Shown here: positions 53,001 to 60,924 of the stretch, in pieces
How positions within the stretch are numbered: position 1 is the first letter of the stretch
Layout: every line of letters starts with the position of its first letter
Assembly (NCBI RefSeq): GCF_000305935.1
Contig: NC_018870.1
Coordinates: 1,845,001-1,909,000, forward strand
Direction: 5' to 3'
DNA length: 64,000 nt
DNA from: Thermacetogenium phaeum DSM 12270
GTDB taxonomy: Bacteria; Bacillota; DSM-12270; Thermacetogeniales; Thermacetogeniaceae
Program-made: the position numbers and the translations under genes
The notes under the pieces: model-generated
What the model was told of the DNA's origin: nothing
The model's database searches: none
The model's input: only the letters and a program-made list of their open reading frames with translations

Positions 53001-54653
53001 GGCGATTGCATACCTGGGGTCGGTCTCGTTGCGCATGGTGGCATAATAAACCATGCCGGAAATACCCCCGTTCTCTCCCTTTTTGTAAACCCGTTTGCCC
53101 CAGTCAATACGGTTGGTTTTGGCCGCCCATGTCAGCTCGGCCAGGGTTAAAACATCTGTGTAGGTCTGAGAACACCTGACGTAATTACCGCGTGCATCAC
53201 GGCACAAAACGGCGGGGTTCACAGGATCAGGCACCGGGATGCCGTAATCGGGCGTAGCTGTTGCCCCGGTATATCCCAGACGGGTAAAACCCACCTCTGC
53301 CACAGCAAATCGTTCCAATTCAAAAACCTCATCTAAGCTATAATCCCCGTGCATATCCGTTATCGTCCGGTACTGAATACTGCCGTCTTTAAAACGGGTG
53401 CCAACCTCAACACTAGGGACACCACTTTCCCCGGGGTCACGGACTCCGTTCCCGTTGCTGTCGTTAAATACGGTGCCCTTGATATACCCGAACCATCTGG
53501 GTATACCGATATCACCCATAGCGACCGTTTCACCGCGGCCCACCTGAACAGTGCGAAAAGAGATAATATGATCCAGAGGTTCATCCCAGATAGCCATTTG
53601 ATAAAGCCCCGGTGGAACGTTCTCGATGGTAAAGTTGCCGTTGCCGTCCCCGCGCCCGGTATAAACCTGCTGGTCGTTCGCTCCGATGTCGCTGAGCGCT
53701 ATCCAGGGGCGGTCCACGGGATCCCCCAGAGTCAGCGGTCTGAAAGGAGGGATGAATTCAATGATGGTGCGCACCCTGCCGGTAATTCTCCCTGTCTCCC
53801 AGGGGCGTGGCGGGCCGAATTCCATCGGCCTGACAAACCCTATCCATACCAAGGGCATCCGGAAACCCTCCCTGGGGCTGTAACCGTCATTACCTTCCTC
53901 TATCCAGACATCTATTGTATGAGTCCCTTCAATGGTAGTCGTTTGGATCCAATCCGTGCCGTCCGGCGGAATGGCCTGCACCCCGTATTTTCCGGGAGGA
54001 AGGTTGTCGATCAGAGCGTCCCCGTTACTATCAGTAAGGATTTTTCCCCCTGTACCCGGAACAGGAACGGGTTTACCTGTACCGGGGTCAAGAATCAAGT
54101 TGCCCGAGGCATCCCGTTCATACTCCGTACCAAGCGGGTTACCGAAATAGTCTACAGTCACCTCACCGACTGCATCTGTAATTATTACTCTGAACCCTTC
54201 CAACCCACTTTCCAGCGGCACGTCGTCCTCTCCGTTAACCGGCCTGTTGTCGTGAAAGACATGCACCCTTATTCTGGAAAGGGGTAAAGGATTGGGATGC
54301 AATTTAATTTCCACAGTTTTGTCGGTACCGGTCGTTGTCACCCAATTACCGCCCAACTTGTAACCTGGAGCCAATACAGAAACCAGGTATCGGCCGTTGG
54401 GGAGTGACACCACCGGTTGTGAGGTATCCGAAGCTTCTCCCACAGCAACCACCGGACTGTGACTGGCCCCCGGTCTTAATGAAGGAAACAAACTCGGATC
54501 ACGTTCTTCTTCAGGAAGTTCGACCTGGGGATCGCCGACGTTGTTTTCGTTGACAATGTATTTGAATGTTAAAACGGGGACACCGGTGATAACATCTCTG
54601 GCTATAACAGTAAGTTTGCCGTTATCCACATTTCCGTCATGAGGACCGTTCAC
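50079..54653 (-). CDS. Giant repeat scaffold protein with SdrD-like, IPT/TIG and beta-helix domains
   Basis: A 1524-residue protein. The N-terminal ~870 residues hold several Cna-B/SdrD-like domains; the most complete has a calcium-loop motif NDSNGNGVRDPGE near 395. An IPT/TIG domain follows at about 880-960 (ILGTGFGDSPGKVTLNG), then a right-handed beta-helix to about 1480 with repeats such as IYNNVVVNN, ending in the DIGAYEH motif. Such folds are normally exported, yet there is no signal peptide, transmembrane segment or sorting signal. GTG 54653 follows GAGGAGG, eleven bases away. It leads the operon with the three copper proteins. Confidence 0.85.
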   Translation of the reverse strand: MNGPHDGNVDNGKLTVIARDVITGVPVLTFKYIVNENNVGDPQVELPEEERDPSLFPSLRPGASHSPVVAVGEASDTSQPVVSLPNGRYLVSVLAPGYKLGGNWVTTTGTDKTVEIKLHPNPLPLSRIRVHVFHDNRPVNGEDDVPLESGLEGFRVIITDAVGEVTVDYFGNPLGTEYERDASGNLILDPGTGKPVPVPGTGGKILTDSNGDALIDNLPPGKYGVQAIPPDGTDWIQTTTIEGTHTIDVWIEEGNDGYSPREGFRMPLVWIGFVRPMEFGPPRPWETGRITGRVRTIIEFIPPFRPLTLGDPVDRPWIALSDIGANDQQVYTGRGDGNGNFTIENVPPGLYQMAIWDEPLDHIISFRTVQVGRGETVAMGDIGIPRWFGYIKGTVFNDSNGNGVRDPGESGVPSVEVGTRFKDGSIQYRTITDMHGDYSLDEVFELERFAVAEVGFTRLGYTGATATPDYGIPVPDPVNPAVLCRDARGNYVRCSQTYTDVLTLAELTWAAKTNRIDWGKRVYKKGENGGISGMVYYATMRNETDPRYAIAEDYEPGIPNVTLNLYAAITDSDGKVVQGNLINTVTTEAWEHPTGCMDPDGNVDQNCTEVPNISNQIRPGGFDGGYAFETCWDPYYSHPDAVEIPLPSGTYIVEVVPPTGYKAIDRDGSVNTDQGDEFAGSAQTFLMRMAPPPYYPAPPGIDTTKKIVRVSEGLNATADFFLYTDVPIPGRIVGFLLDDVNLETNPGFIYYGEKRGIPNTPVGIRDFAGRLITTVHSDVNGIFEVLLPSTYTRNVPTPSGVAPGMYQVIGNDPGDPDNPNEHYNPNYQTLKMVFDVWPGKTTYADVALFPITAFVGTPGAQFSQPPQCAVPADTPQIFRVSRIQANVMHQNDDNRTVTILGTGFGDSPGKVTLNGKEIDILEWTDRLIRVLVPRGFNAVPPGPTQLLVTNAAGKTSPTGITFHLRRQGVYWPPVITVKKDGTQDFTTIQDAIDSAPDGAIIVVSAETYYENPILYKNVKLQGRGPGGIRPDGSAVAGTVIDGRFFLTYRDRWLDKLSGIEFDGPELVPPDRVKEISRGQVLTVVARAGAFSGAFRPQVDGFRITGARGEEGGGIYVNAHCSYLVISNNIIQSNGGGFGGAITIGTAYVGDNYNDNIYIHHNRILNNGGISLAGGIGIFNGADNYEIAYNDICGNYSAEYGGGISHYGYSPGGKIHHNRVLFNASFDEGAGVFVGGEQPVPPETLTAGSGEVDIYNNLIQGNLANDDGGGIRLLQPLDYRINIYNNVVVNNVSTDLGGGVALDDASNVVIVNNTIAKNITTATAEDSDGRPHGAGLVSEPHSAAFRAYLDVVHPGSPGYSDPVLFNNIFWDNRAGTFNQDLNNGRGGIGGIGAAGDPQPVNIMDLEVFGGPALFNPQYCSLSRSYDGGSNNIYVDPEFVSEYDTEVTAVAFNMEPDFKSVRIVTVDPELTGDYHLTGGSPVIDRGIDRVAGETETFNAPEKDFDGNTRPQGTGYDIGAYEHMLVP

Positions 54654-54736
54654 CTTAATAACAGCCTCCTCAACTGTTTATTAATTAACGATTCTCTTTG
54701 CCTAAACTGTCCTGGACCAAAGAAAAAAATTTTCTA

Positions 54737-54764
54737 TAATATATGAATCAAAGCGTTAAACGGT
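54737..54764 (-). promoter_or_regulatory. Candidate sigma-K promoter of the copper-protein operon
   Basis: On the minus strand ACC (54764-54762) is followed after 16 bases by CATATATTA (54745-54737), which fits the sigma-K pattern AC-N16/17-CATANNNTA used in the mother cell for spore coat genes. It lies about 85 bases before the start codon. Confidence 0.45.
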
Positions 54765-54849
54765 ACCAGCCGAAATACTTATCAGGAAATACGCCGAGGT
54801 AATTCGAGTAGCTGGAAGATGGTCTTAGAAGAACCCATTAGAGGATGGT

Positions 54850-54888
54850 AAAATAAATCAAACAGGCGGGGATTGAGGGACCCCGCCT
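54850..54888 (-). terminator. Terminator of the TetR/activase operon
   Basis: AGGCGGGG 54864-54871 pairs with CCCCGCCT 54881-54888, and GTTTGATTTATTTT follows on the minus strand. Confidence 0.75.
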
Positions 54889-54952
54889 TTGAAGGTCGGT
54901 TTTCAGCGTCAAAATTGATTTCTTCTGCATCGCAGATAGAGCGCCTGGCTCC

Positions 54953-55918
54953 TCAGCCCACTTTGGCCTCCCACTTCCCACACCGACCGCCCCATCGGGC
55001 GATCACTTCGCCGTTCTGATAGAACTGCACCACTTCGCACATGTTGGGGCAGCCCTTGCAGATAAAGCTGCGCGCCTGGAATTTGAAATCGGTCACCTCG
55101 AACCCCTTGAACTTCGTAGCGCCGCCCGTGCGCTGCACCGCCTCCCGGGCCAGGATTGCCGCCCCCAGGGCGCCCATCACGGAAAAATACTTGGGAACGA
55201 TCACCTCCTGCTGGAGGGCCTTCTCAAACGCTCGCTTCATCCCGGCGTTAGCGGCGACACCCCCCTGGAAGGCGATAGGAGGGAGGATTTCCTTACCCTT
55301 GCCGACATTGTTCAGGTAGTTGCGCACCAGCGCCTCGCAGAGGCCGGCAATAATATCCTCCACGCTGTGGCCGAGCTGCTGCTTGTGGATCATGTCGGAC
55401 TCGGCAAAAACGGCGCACCTCCCGGCGATCCGCACCGGGTTCTCCGATTTCAGCGCCAGTTCCCCGAACTGCTCAATGGCAATGTTCAGACGGGCCGCCT
55501 GCTGGTCCAGAAAGGAGCCGGTTCCGGCGGCACAAACCGTATTCATGGCGAAGTCGGTGACGATCCCGTCCCGCAGAATGATAATCTTGGAGTCCTGCCC
55601 TCCGATCTCCAAAATGGTCTGCACACCGGGGACAAACCGGGAGGTGGCCACCGCATGGGCGGTGATTTCGTTTTTGATAACATCGGCTCCGATCATAACG
55701 CCTGCCAGATGCCTGGCGCTTCCCGTCGTACCCGCAGCCCGGATCACCACATCACCGGGAACCTGGTCTTTAAGCTGTTCCATGCCCTCCTGGATAACCC
55801 TGATCGGCTGTCCTTTGGTCCTGATATACAGGGAGGCCAGCACTTCATCTTGTTCATCGATAACAACTAAGTTGGTGCTCACCGAACCCACATCGAGCCC
55901 CAAAAATCCGTCTCTCAC
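54953..55918 (-). CDS. BadF/BcrA-type CoA-dehydratase activase
   Basis: A 321-residue ASKHA ATPase of the 2-hydroxyacyl-CoA dehydratase activator family. The nucleotide-binding start GLDVGSVSTNLVV and the cluster region CAAGTGSFLDQQ (about residue 129) are typical. A further cysteine set, CKGCPNMCE near 288, follows at the C-terminus. Activases use ATP to inject one electron into a dehydratase or reductase. No dehydratase gene is beside it. It overlaps the previous gene by four bases. Confidence 0.87.
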   Translation of the reverse strand: MRDGFLGLDVGSVSTNLVVIDEQDEVLASLYIRTKGQPIRVIQEGMEQLKDQVPGDVVIRAAGTTGSARHLAGVMIGADVIKNEITAHAVATSRFVPGVQTILEIGGQDSKIIILRDGIVTDFAMNTVCAAGTGSFLDQQAARLNIAIEQFGELALKSENPVRIAGRCAVFAESDMIHKQQLGHSVEDIIAGLCEALVRNYLNNVGKGKEILPPIAFQGGVAANAGMKRAFEKALQQEVIVPKYFSVMGALGAAILAREAVQRTGGATKFKGFEVTDFKFQARSFICKGCPNMCEVVQFYQNGEVIARWGGRCGKWEAKVG

Positions 55919-57048
55919 CAGCTATTCCTCCCAGCAGGCGAACTTACTGCAAGTCGCTTTTCCCTAGCTTTTTTCTGCTCTCGCTTCCTCTGAAGCAAAT
56001 CCAAAAAGGCCTCCAGCCTCGTTAAGACACCGGTTACCGCCGTCTGCTCATCGATAAAAATGGTCATGACGGGGATCCCCAGTTCTCTGCTGACACGGGG
56101 GAGAATACCTTTGGCCACGATCTCGGGGATGCAGGAAAAGGGCGCCAGCTGAATGACGCCGTCATAGCCGTCCCTGGCATAAAGCACCGTCTCCCCGATG
56201 CTGTTGATGCCGTGGCCGCCGATCATTACCCCTAGATAGGGATGGGCAACTTTATGGATATCCCGTTCCCCGACATTCCCCTCCTTGACGACATTCTTCT
56301 GAGTGTAAGAAGTCAGCCAGATGGAGCGGTTGCTATAAACCCCTCTCTCACCCAGCAGCTTCTGAATGTAAAAATTCACCGCAGGCTCCAGAACGACGTA
56401 AATCTCCCCCACAATCCCGACCCTTAAGGGATCGCGGCTCCTGTCCTGGGGCACCCTGGAGATAAGCTTCCTGGCCTCGTGGCGCGCCTCCTCAATCTCC
56501 TCCAGAGTATAGGCCTGGTCGAGCATGGAGAGCCCCTTCTTAAAGGCCTTTTCCGCCTCCCCCTTGACGGTCTCATAGGGCATGACCTCATACATCAGAT
56601 ATTCTATTTCATCAATGGCTTCAAGCTTGGTATACCCCTTTTTGATCAGCTGCCAGAAGCGGCGCCAGGACATGCGCCGGGGCTTGACCATCCTCAGCTT
56701 CTTGATAAAGTCCAGGATATTGGAACGTGGCGGGTCGAAGATCAGCACCGTGAAGTTGCACCCGAGTTCATCGAGGATCTTCTGGTGCATGACGCCGTAG
56801 TACCCCGCCCTGCAGGGGCCAACGCCACCTGAGGATATCGCCATCTCCGCCCCCATCTCAATGGTTTCCAAATAGGTGCCCAGCAATACCTTGAAGGGGA
56901 TGCAGGCAAACTCCGGCGCATACCGGACACCCAGGTCGAAGGTCCTCTTGCTGGGTTCCGGCGGGATCACCGGCTCATAACCCAGGTCGCTGATTAACAT
57001 TTTAAAAGCAATATAAGAGTAGCCCATGTGCGGAAAGGTAATTTTCAC
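55915..57048 (-). CDS. DUF2229-type activase-associated protein
   Basis: A 377-residue protein of the family associated with CoA-substrate activases (DUF2229/HgdB-like). The motif GGVGPCRAGYYG near residue 75 and ACIPFK near 48 hold conserved cysteines that may bind a cluster, and QLAPFSCIPEI near 307 adds another. In other Clostridia these domains are part of one large protein with BadF units; here they are separate. It overlaps both neighbours by four bases (ATGA). The reaction is not known. Confidence 0.8.
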   Translation of the reverse strand: MKITFPHMGYSYIAFKMLISDLGYEPVIPPEPSKRTFDLGVRYAPEFACIPFKVLLGTYLETIEMGAEMAISSGGVGPCRAGYYGVMHQKILDELGCNFTVLIFDPPRSNILDFIKKLRMVKPRRMSWRRFWQLIKKGYTKLEAIDEIEYLMYEVMPYETVKGEAEKAFKKGLSMLDQAYTLEEIEEARHEARKLISRVPQDRSRDPLRVGIVGEIYVVLEPAVNFYIQKLLGERGVYSNRSIWLTSYTQKNVVKEGNVGERDIHKVAHPYLGVMIGGHGINSIGETVLYARDGYDGVIQLAPFSCIPEIVAKGILPRVSRELGIPVMTIFIDEQTAVTGVLTRLEAFLDLLQRKREQKKAREKRLAVSSPAGRNSW

Positions 57049-58043
57049 TCCAGCCCTCTTCTCCTTTTCAACATATCTACAAAAGCCTCCAGACGGGTCT
57101 GGATGCCCCCGGCCCCAGTTTCCTCATCGATGGAAACGGCAAGAAAAGGCACCCGCCCCCGCTCCCGGGCTGCATACTCGAGCAGCCTATCCAGCATGGC
57201 ATCAGGGCCGCATGCAAATGCCGTAACGTGCACTATTCCGTCGACCAGACCTCTGTTCAGATAATAAAAGGCGGCATGCAGGGCGCGGTTGGAATAGTGC
57301 CAGAACATATGCTTCGGCATTACCCCTGCTTCCCTCAGCAGCGAACGGGGCGGTACCATTTCGGCAGTGAGCACAGACACCCCGAGGCTTTCCAGGCGTT
57401 TAATCAGGTCAAGGTTGGTGAAGCGATCATAGACGGTGTAGGGATAACCCAGGACGGCCAAAGAAATGCCCGACCGGCCCCTCTTCGCGGCAACAGTTGG
57501 ACGTTTCTTTAACCCCTTCTCTAGGTACTCCATGGCCTTCTCCGGCATATTCCCCTGTAAGAGCAGCTGCTGATAGCGCCGGAAAACACCCCTGGCACGC
57601 CAGTAGGCCCGAACGACGGTGGAGAAATCGGCTCTAAACCTCTCTCCGAGCTCCCTGCAGATGCGAAAAAGCTCGAATCTTCCCCGAGCCAGATCAACCC
57701 GGGTTTCCAGCACCTCCGGCAGGCCGCTGATGGAGGCTCTGAGGAGGTCGGGAAGCCCCCGGAATTTCGGGCAGAAGGTTTCGGTCCCGAACCTGCGGAC
57801 GCTGAGGAGGCGAGGCACAAAAAGAAGATCGACCTTATCCTTGATCTCCATGACGTGCCCGTGATACAGCTTGATGGGGATGCAGGCATCATTAACCGCC
57901 TCCGCGACTCCATCATCAAGAGTCTTTTGGGTGGTAGGAGAGGAGACCACCACCTGAAGCCCCAGCTCCTCGAAAAAGGTTTTCCATAAAGGATAATACG
58001 AAAAATAAGCCAGATACCGTGGAATACCAACCCGGACCGGCAT
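57045..58043 (-). CDS. Second DUF2229-type activase-associated protein
   Basis: A 332-residue protein of the same wider family as its neighbour. It opens with MPVRVGIPRYLAYFSYYPLW and has DACIPIK near residue 65 and AFACGPDAMLD near 260, whose cysteines could hold a cluster. The end (DEETGAGGIQTRLEAF) is close to that of the neighbouring protein (DEQTAVTGVLTRLEAF), so they share a C-terminal domain. ATG 58043 follows GAGGAGG. It is the gene after tetR in the operon. Confidence 0.8.
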   Translation of the reverse strand: MPVRVGIPRYLAYFSYYPLWKTFFEELGLQVVVSSPTTQKTLDDGVAEAVNDACIPIKLYHGHVMEIKDKVDLLFVPRLLSVRRFGTETFCPKFRGLPDLLRASISGLPEVLETRVDLARGRFELFRICRELGERFRADFSTVVRAYWRARGVFRRYQQLLLQGNMPEKAMEYLEKGLKKRPTVAAKRGRSGISLAVLGYPYTVYDRFTNLDLIKRLESLGVSVLTAEMVPPRSLLREAGVMPKHMFWHYSNRALHAAFYYLNRGLVDGIVHVTAFACGPDAMLDRLLEYAARERGRVPFLAVSIDEETGAGGIQTRLEAFVDMLKRRRGLE

Positions 58044-58059
58044 GGCGGCTCCAACCTCC

Positions 58060-58683
58060 TCAGCACCTGCAGGAATTTGCTTCGACACCTTTCAGCCAGA
58101 TATCCAGAAATTGTGCCAGCTCTCTTTCTCCATCTGCATTCTCCCGGTCCTCCGCCATCTCCTTCCAGACAAGGTAGCCCCAGAGAGCGGCCAGCAGCGA
58201 AAGGGCCATCAGATCGGCATCGAGGCGGCGAAAATCGCCGGCCACCTGCTTTTGCTTGATCGGTTCTCTGAGCAGGTCGATAACCGGCCTGGCAATCTTC
58301 TGATACATCGCTTCTCTGACTTCGGAGTGGAACTGGGCTTCGTAAAAAAGCAGCTTCAACATTGGAAGGTATTGTTGAATTGAGCTTAACTGATCCTTGA
58401 TGAGGCGGATTAACAGCTGAGGATCGCTCTCGCAGCCCTTCCTCTCAATTATTCCGGCCAGGGAAAGCGCAATTTCCGGCTTTTGGAAATTGTTGACCGC
58501 CTGCAAGAGAATACCTTGAAGGATCCCCTTCTTGGTGCCGAAATGACGGAAGACTGTTCCCTCGGCTACGCCTGCCTTTTGGGCGATCTCGCTGGTAGTC
58601 GCCCCTTCAAAGCCCTTCTCTGAAAAGACCTTAATAGCAGCTTCAATGATCTTTTTTTGGGTACAGTTTAAACCGGAACTCAT
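58060..58683 (-). CDS. TetR family regulator
   Basis: A 207-residue TetR/AcrR repressor with the HTH near residues 25-46 (TTSEIAQKAGVAEGTVFRHF). The C-terminal domain is helical and resembles regulators of fatty-acid or acyl-CoA metabolism, in line with the activase genes downstream. ATG 58683 is chosen, although the GGAGG upstream is rather far; a long N-terminal extension in frame has no support. A perfect palindrome and a consensus promoter lie upstream, so it very likely represses itself and the whole operon. Confidence 0.9.
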   Translation of the reverse strand: MSSGLNCTQKKIIEAAIKVFSEKGFEGATTSEIAQKAGVAEGTVFRHFGTKKGILQGILLQAVNNFQKPEIALSLAGIIERKGCESDPQLLIRLIKDQLSSIQQYLPMLKLLFYEAQFHSEVREAMYQKIARPVIDLLREPIKQKQVAGDFRRLDADLMALSLLAALWGYLVWKEMAEDRENADGERELAQFLDIWLKGVEANSCRC

Positions 58684-58714
58684 TTCCGGACGATGCCTCC
58701 AGGGAACTCTTTTA

Positions 58715-58736
58715 TGAGAGTGATTACTCACTCTCA
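58715..58736. promoter_or_regulatory. TetR operator
   Basis: TGAGAGTGA 58715-58723 and TCACTCTCA 58728-58736 form a perfect inverted repeat with a TTAC spacer, directly downstream of the -10 box. It resembles in layout the TGAATGA/TCATTCA operator of Bacillus FadR. Confidence 0.85.
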
Positions 58737-58737
58737 G

Positions 58738-58766
58738 ATTATAGGTAAGATCGCAGTTCTTGTCAA
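58738..58766 (-). promoter_or_regulatory. Consensus sigma-A promoter of the TetR operon
   Basis: On the minus strand TTGACA (58766-58761) and TATAAT (58743-58738) are both perfect and are separated by exactly 17 bases. This is the strongest promoter visible in the window and has the operator directly downstream. Confidence 0.9.
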
Positions 58767-58885
58767 CAATTAATGGCATTACGGCCAGCTTTGTACCAGG
58801 TATGCCAGGGGGAAACACAAGGCACACCATCTTCCAGATTAATTGTTGAGAGAACACTCAATACTAAGTCAAGGAGGTGAGAGGG

Positions 58886-59002
58886 GTGAGGCCAAAGCCG
58901 TCAAGCGCAAATTTCTTCTCTGATGAATTTGATACCAAGAATAAAGAGGCCACGGAAGAGGCATCTCAGGATTACCTGAGGCTCCCGGATGTGGATTGGT
59001 AA
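58886..59002 (+). CDS. Small protein, 38 residues, unknown
   Basis: A frame starting at GTG 58886 ends at TAA 59000-59002. AAGGAGGTG lies ten bases upstream, an excellent ribosome binding site. The product is acidic, with aromatic and charged residues (ANFFSDEFDTKNKEA, ending LRLPDVDW). I recognise no family. It lies nine bases before the next gene, so it is probably co-translated with it. Confidence 0.6.
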   Translation: MRPKPSSANFFSDEFDTKNKEATEEASQDYLRLPDVDW

Positions 59003-59011
59003 GCTTAGGCG

Positions 59012-59683
59012 ATGACAGGAGCAACTCACCTGCTGGCCGGTTCTGCCGCTTACATATTACTAAAGGGTAACAAAGTGCTCACACCTGTGGTAGCCACTGG
59101 CTCCCACTTCATCCTTGACGCCATCCCCCATTACGACAACATCGCCTGGAACTTTCCTCTCGGCTTTTTTGCCGTCACCTTCCTCCTGTACACCGCCTGG
59201 CTCTGCAAAGACGGCTTCATTGTATTGAGTGCTCTGCTGGGATTACTGCCGGATGCCAACTGTCATTTCGGCTGGAGCCAGTCTTTAGCCGAATTCCATC
59301 GACAGTGTCACTTTACAGCGAGGGGGGAGGTTCCGATCTGCTTTTTGTACCTCGAGATCTACTCCTGTCTGATCTATTGTTACCTGGTCATAACCAGGTA
59401 CCTCCCCCGCGCCAGCAGGTCGGGGCAAACCGCAGAGAAGATATTGTCTTACCTGACCGCCGGGCTAGGCAGCTTCCCCGCCCGACTGCACTCCAAACCA
59501 GAGATAAATCGTGAGCACTATGTAGTAAAGGAGACCAAAGGCAAAAAAGCCAGGAAGGATGACGGCCTGGAGAGCCTGCAAGAGGGTAGGAATGGTAAGG
59601 GCGTAAACAGATATCTTAACCCCCTGCCCGTAGGTAAGGCGCCTCTGTTGAAGCCGGGAGAACAGGAGGCACAACAAACCTGA
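59012..59683 (+). CDS. Membrane protein with metal-hydrolase-like N-terminus
   Basis: A 223-residue protein whose first ~130 residues have hydrophobic segments and the pattern MTGATHLLAG and SHFILDAIPHYD, like small membrane proteins of the YdjM type. Residues after about 150 are encoded by the strand opposite the DUF1189 gene, over 219 bases, and look unlike a protein domain. The natural end may have been lost, giving a read-through tail. An ATG follows the small ORF by nine bases without a strong site. Function is unknown. Confidence 0.55.
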   Translation: MTGATHLLAGSAAYILLKGNKVLTPVVATGSHFILDAIPHYDNIAWNFPLGFFAVTFLLYTAWLCKDGFIVLSALLGLLPDANCHFGWSQSLAEFHRQCHFTARGEVPICFLYLEIYSCLIYCYLVITRYLPRASRSGQTAEKILSYLTAGLGSFPARLHSKPEINREHYVVKETKGKKARKDDGLESLQEGRNGKGVNRYLNPLPVGKAPLLKPGEQEAQQT

Positions 59684-60289
59684 AAGGGCAGCGGTACACA
59701 GTTTGGCCAGGAAAAAATAGATAAACCCAAAGATCACGATAAAAACCGCCGTCAGCTTGAGAGAGGGGAGCCACTCCAGCACATCCTCTTTGGTTACCGT
59801 TAGGTCCTTGAAATTCGAGAAGTAAAAGATTTGAGTTTCGAGGCTGTTTTTTTGAACAATTTTCGTTTTGGAGACAAAGACGCCGTTCTCATAATCCTGT
59901 AAGATGCTTTCATCGGTCTCGCCGCTGGTATCGACCACAATAATGTTCCTGCTGCCGCCTCTCTCGTCTTCTAAGATCAACGGCATCTCCCCGAAGACCT
60001 GCAACTCCCCGTTTTTTAACAGAAAATCCGGTGCTTCCCTGCTGAACTTTTCGGCCAACCTGTCAACTTCCCTGTTAAAATCATAGACGAAGGAGAGCAG
60101 CACCGGTGTGCCCAGAAGGAGCACGAGTAAAACCAGGTAGCCGATTACCCGTCTCCAGGGATGGCCGGCAAAATTCCGGTATGCAGAAAAATTGACGGCA
60201 CTGTCGTTCATGTCCTTAAAAAAACCCCTACGGTGCCCCTTGGAGAAATCATCCACTTGTGTTACCCCCTCTTGCTGATCACCCGTCAT
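59465..60289 (-). CDS. DUF1189 membrane protein
   Basis: A 274-residue membrane protein of the DUF1189 family: one membrane segment near residue 50, an extracytoplasmic domain of about 120 residues, and four or so segments at the C-terminus. The family is common in Firmicutes but its role is unknown. The frame begins at ATG 60289; an internal ATG 27 codons later, before FSAYRNFAG, may be the true start because the first 25 residues look unconserved. It converges on the preceding gene and overlaps it. Confidence 0.82.
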   Translation of the reverse strand: MTGDQQEGVTQVDDFSKGHRRGFFKDMNDSAVNFSAYRNFAGHPWRRVIGYLVLLVLLLGTPVLLSFVYDFNREVDRLAEKFSREAPDFLLKNGELQVFGEMPLILEDERGGSRNIIVVDTSGETDESILQDYENGVFVSKTKIVQKNSLETQIFYFSNFKDLTVTKEDVLEWLPSLKLTAVFIVIFGFIYFFLAKLCTAALSGLLCLLFSRLQQRRLTYGQGVKISVYALTIPTLLQALQAVILPGFFAFGLLYYIVLTIYLWFGVQSGGEAA

Positions 60290-60344
60290 TGAAGAGGCCG
60301 GAGGTCAGCCGGCGACCTGCAAGATCCCAATGGAATGCTGCAAT

Positions 60345-60569
60345 TCAGTGATGGGTGCCTTCCACCACCCGGACGCCCTTCTTTTCAATGATCCTTTTTA
60401 TCTCCTCCTTGTGCGGGCAGCGGGGATAGTCATCCTCAAGCATCATGCAGGAGGAGAGATGCACCACATTCAGACCGTGCGGGAGCAGCTTTTCCACCAG
60501 CCGCCGCCCCCGTTGCCGGGGGCCCGGGAACCCTCGCAATGGACGCCTGCGGACAGGCACCTGCAACAC
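60345..60569 (-). pseudogene. Truncated CGGC-domain protein remnant
   Basis: The C-terminal ~45 residues (VVHLSSCMMLEDDYPRCPHK and GVRVVEGTHH) match the end of the small CGGC-domain proteins. The N-terminal half, including the CGGC motif, is missing; the sequence before it reads as disordered frames. It is therefore a remnant of a gene whose 5' half was lost or shifted, next to feoA on the other strand. Confidence 0.55.
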
Positions 60570-60664
60570 AGCAACACCATATATTTTACTATAAATTTTT
60601 CCGAGTTAGCAGCGGCTAACATTGTTTCCCACTGCTATAAAAAGAAGCAAAGGAGGAAAAAGCG

Positions 60665-60904
60665 GTGCCGGGAAAGCTCTTGCCCCTTTCACAACTTCCG
60701 AACGGCGAAACCGGGAGAGTAGCCCACCTCGCAGTCGACGGCCTCATCAGGCGACACCTGATGGATCTGGGGCTGGTGATCGGATCCCACGTAGTAGCGG
60801 TCCGCCGCAGCCCCTCGGGGGATCCTACCGCCTTCAATATCAGGGGTGCAATCATTGCCCTGCGCAATGAGGACGCCGGCCGGATCCTGGTACACATCGA
60901 CTAA
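60665..60904 (+). CDS. feoA: Ferrous iron transport protein A
   Basis: A 79-residue SH3-like FeoA domain that assists FeoB in ferrous iron uptake. The pattern LPNGETGRVAHLAVDGLIRRHLMDLGLVIG is typical. GTG 60665 follows AAGGAGG. It heads the feoA-feoB cluster and lies 20 bases before the GTPase gene. Confidence 0.93.
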   Translation: MPGKLLPLSQLPNGETGRVAHLAVDGLIRRHLMDLGLVIGSHVVAVRRSPSGDPTAFNIRGAIIALRNEDAGRILVHID

Positions 60905-60924
60905 AACTGCCGGAGGACAGGAGA

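Noticed and set aside
53349-54287. 312-codon frame on the plus strand
   Set aside because: It is antisense to the Cna-B-like repeats and has no supporting signals.
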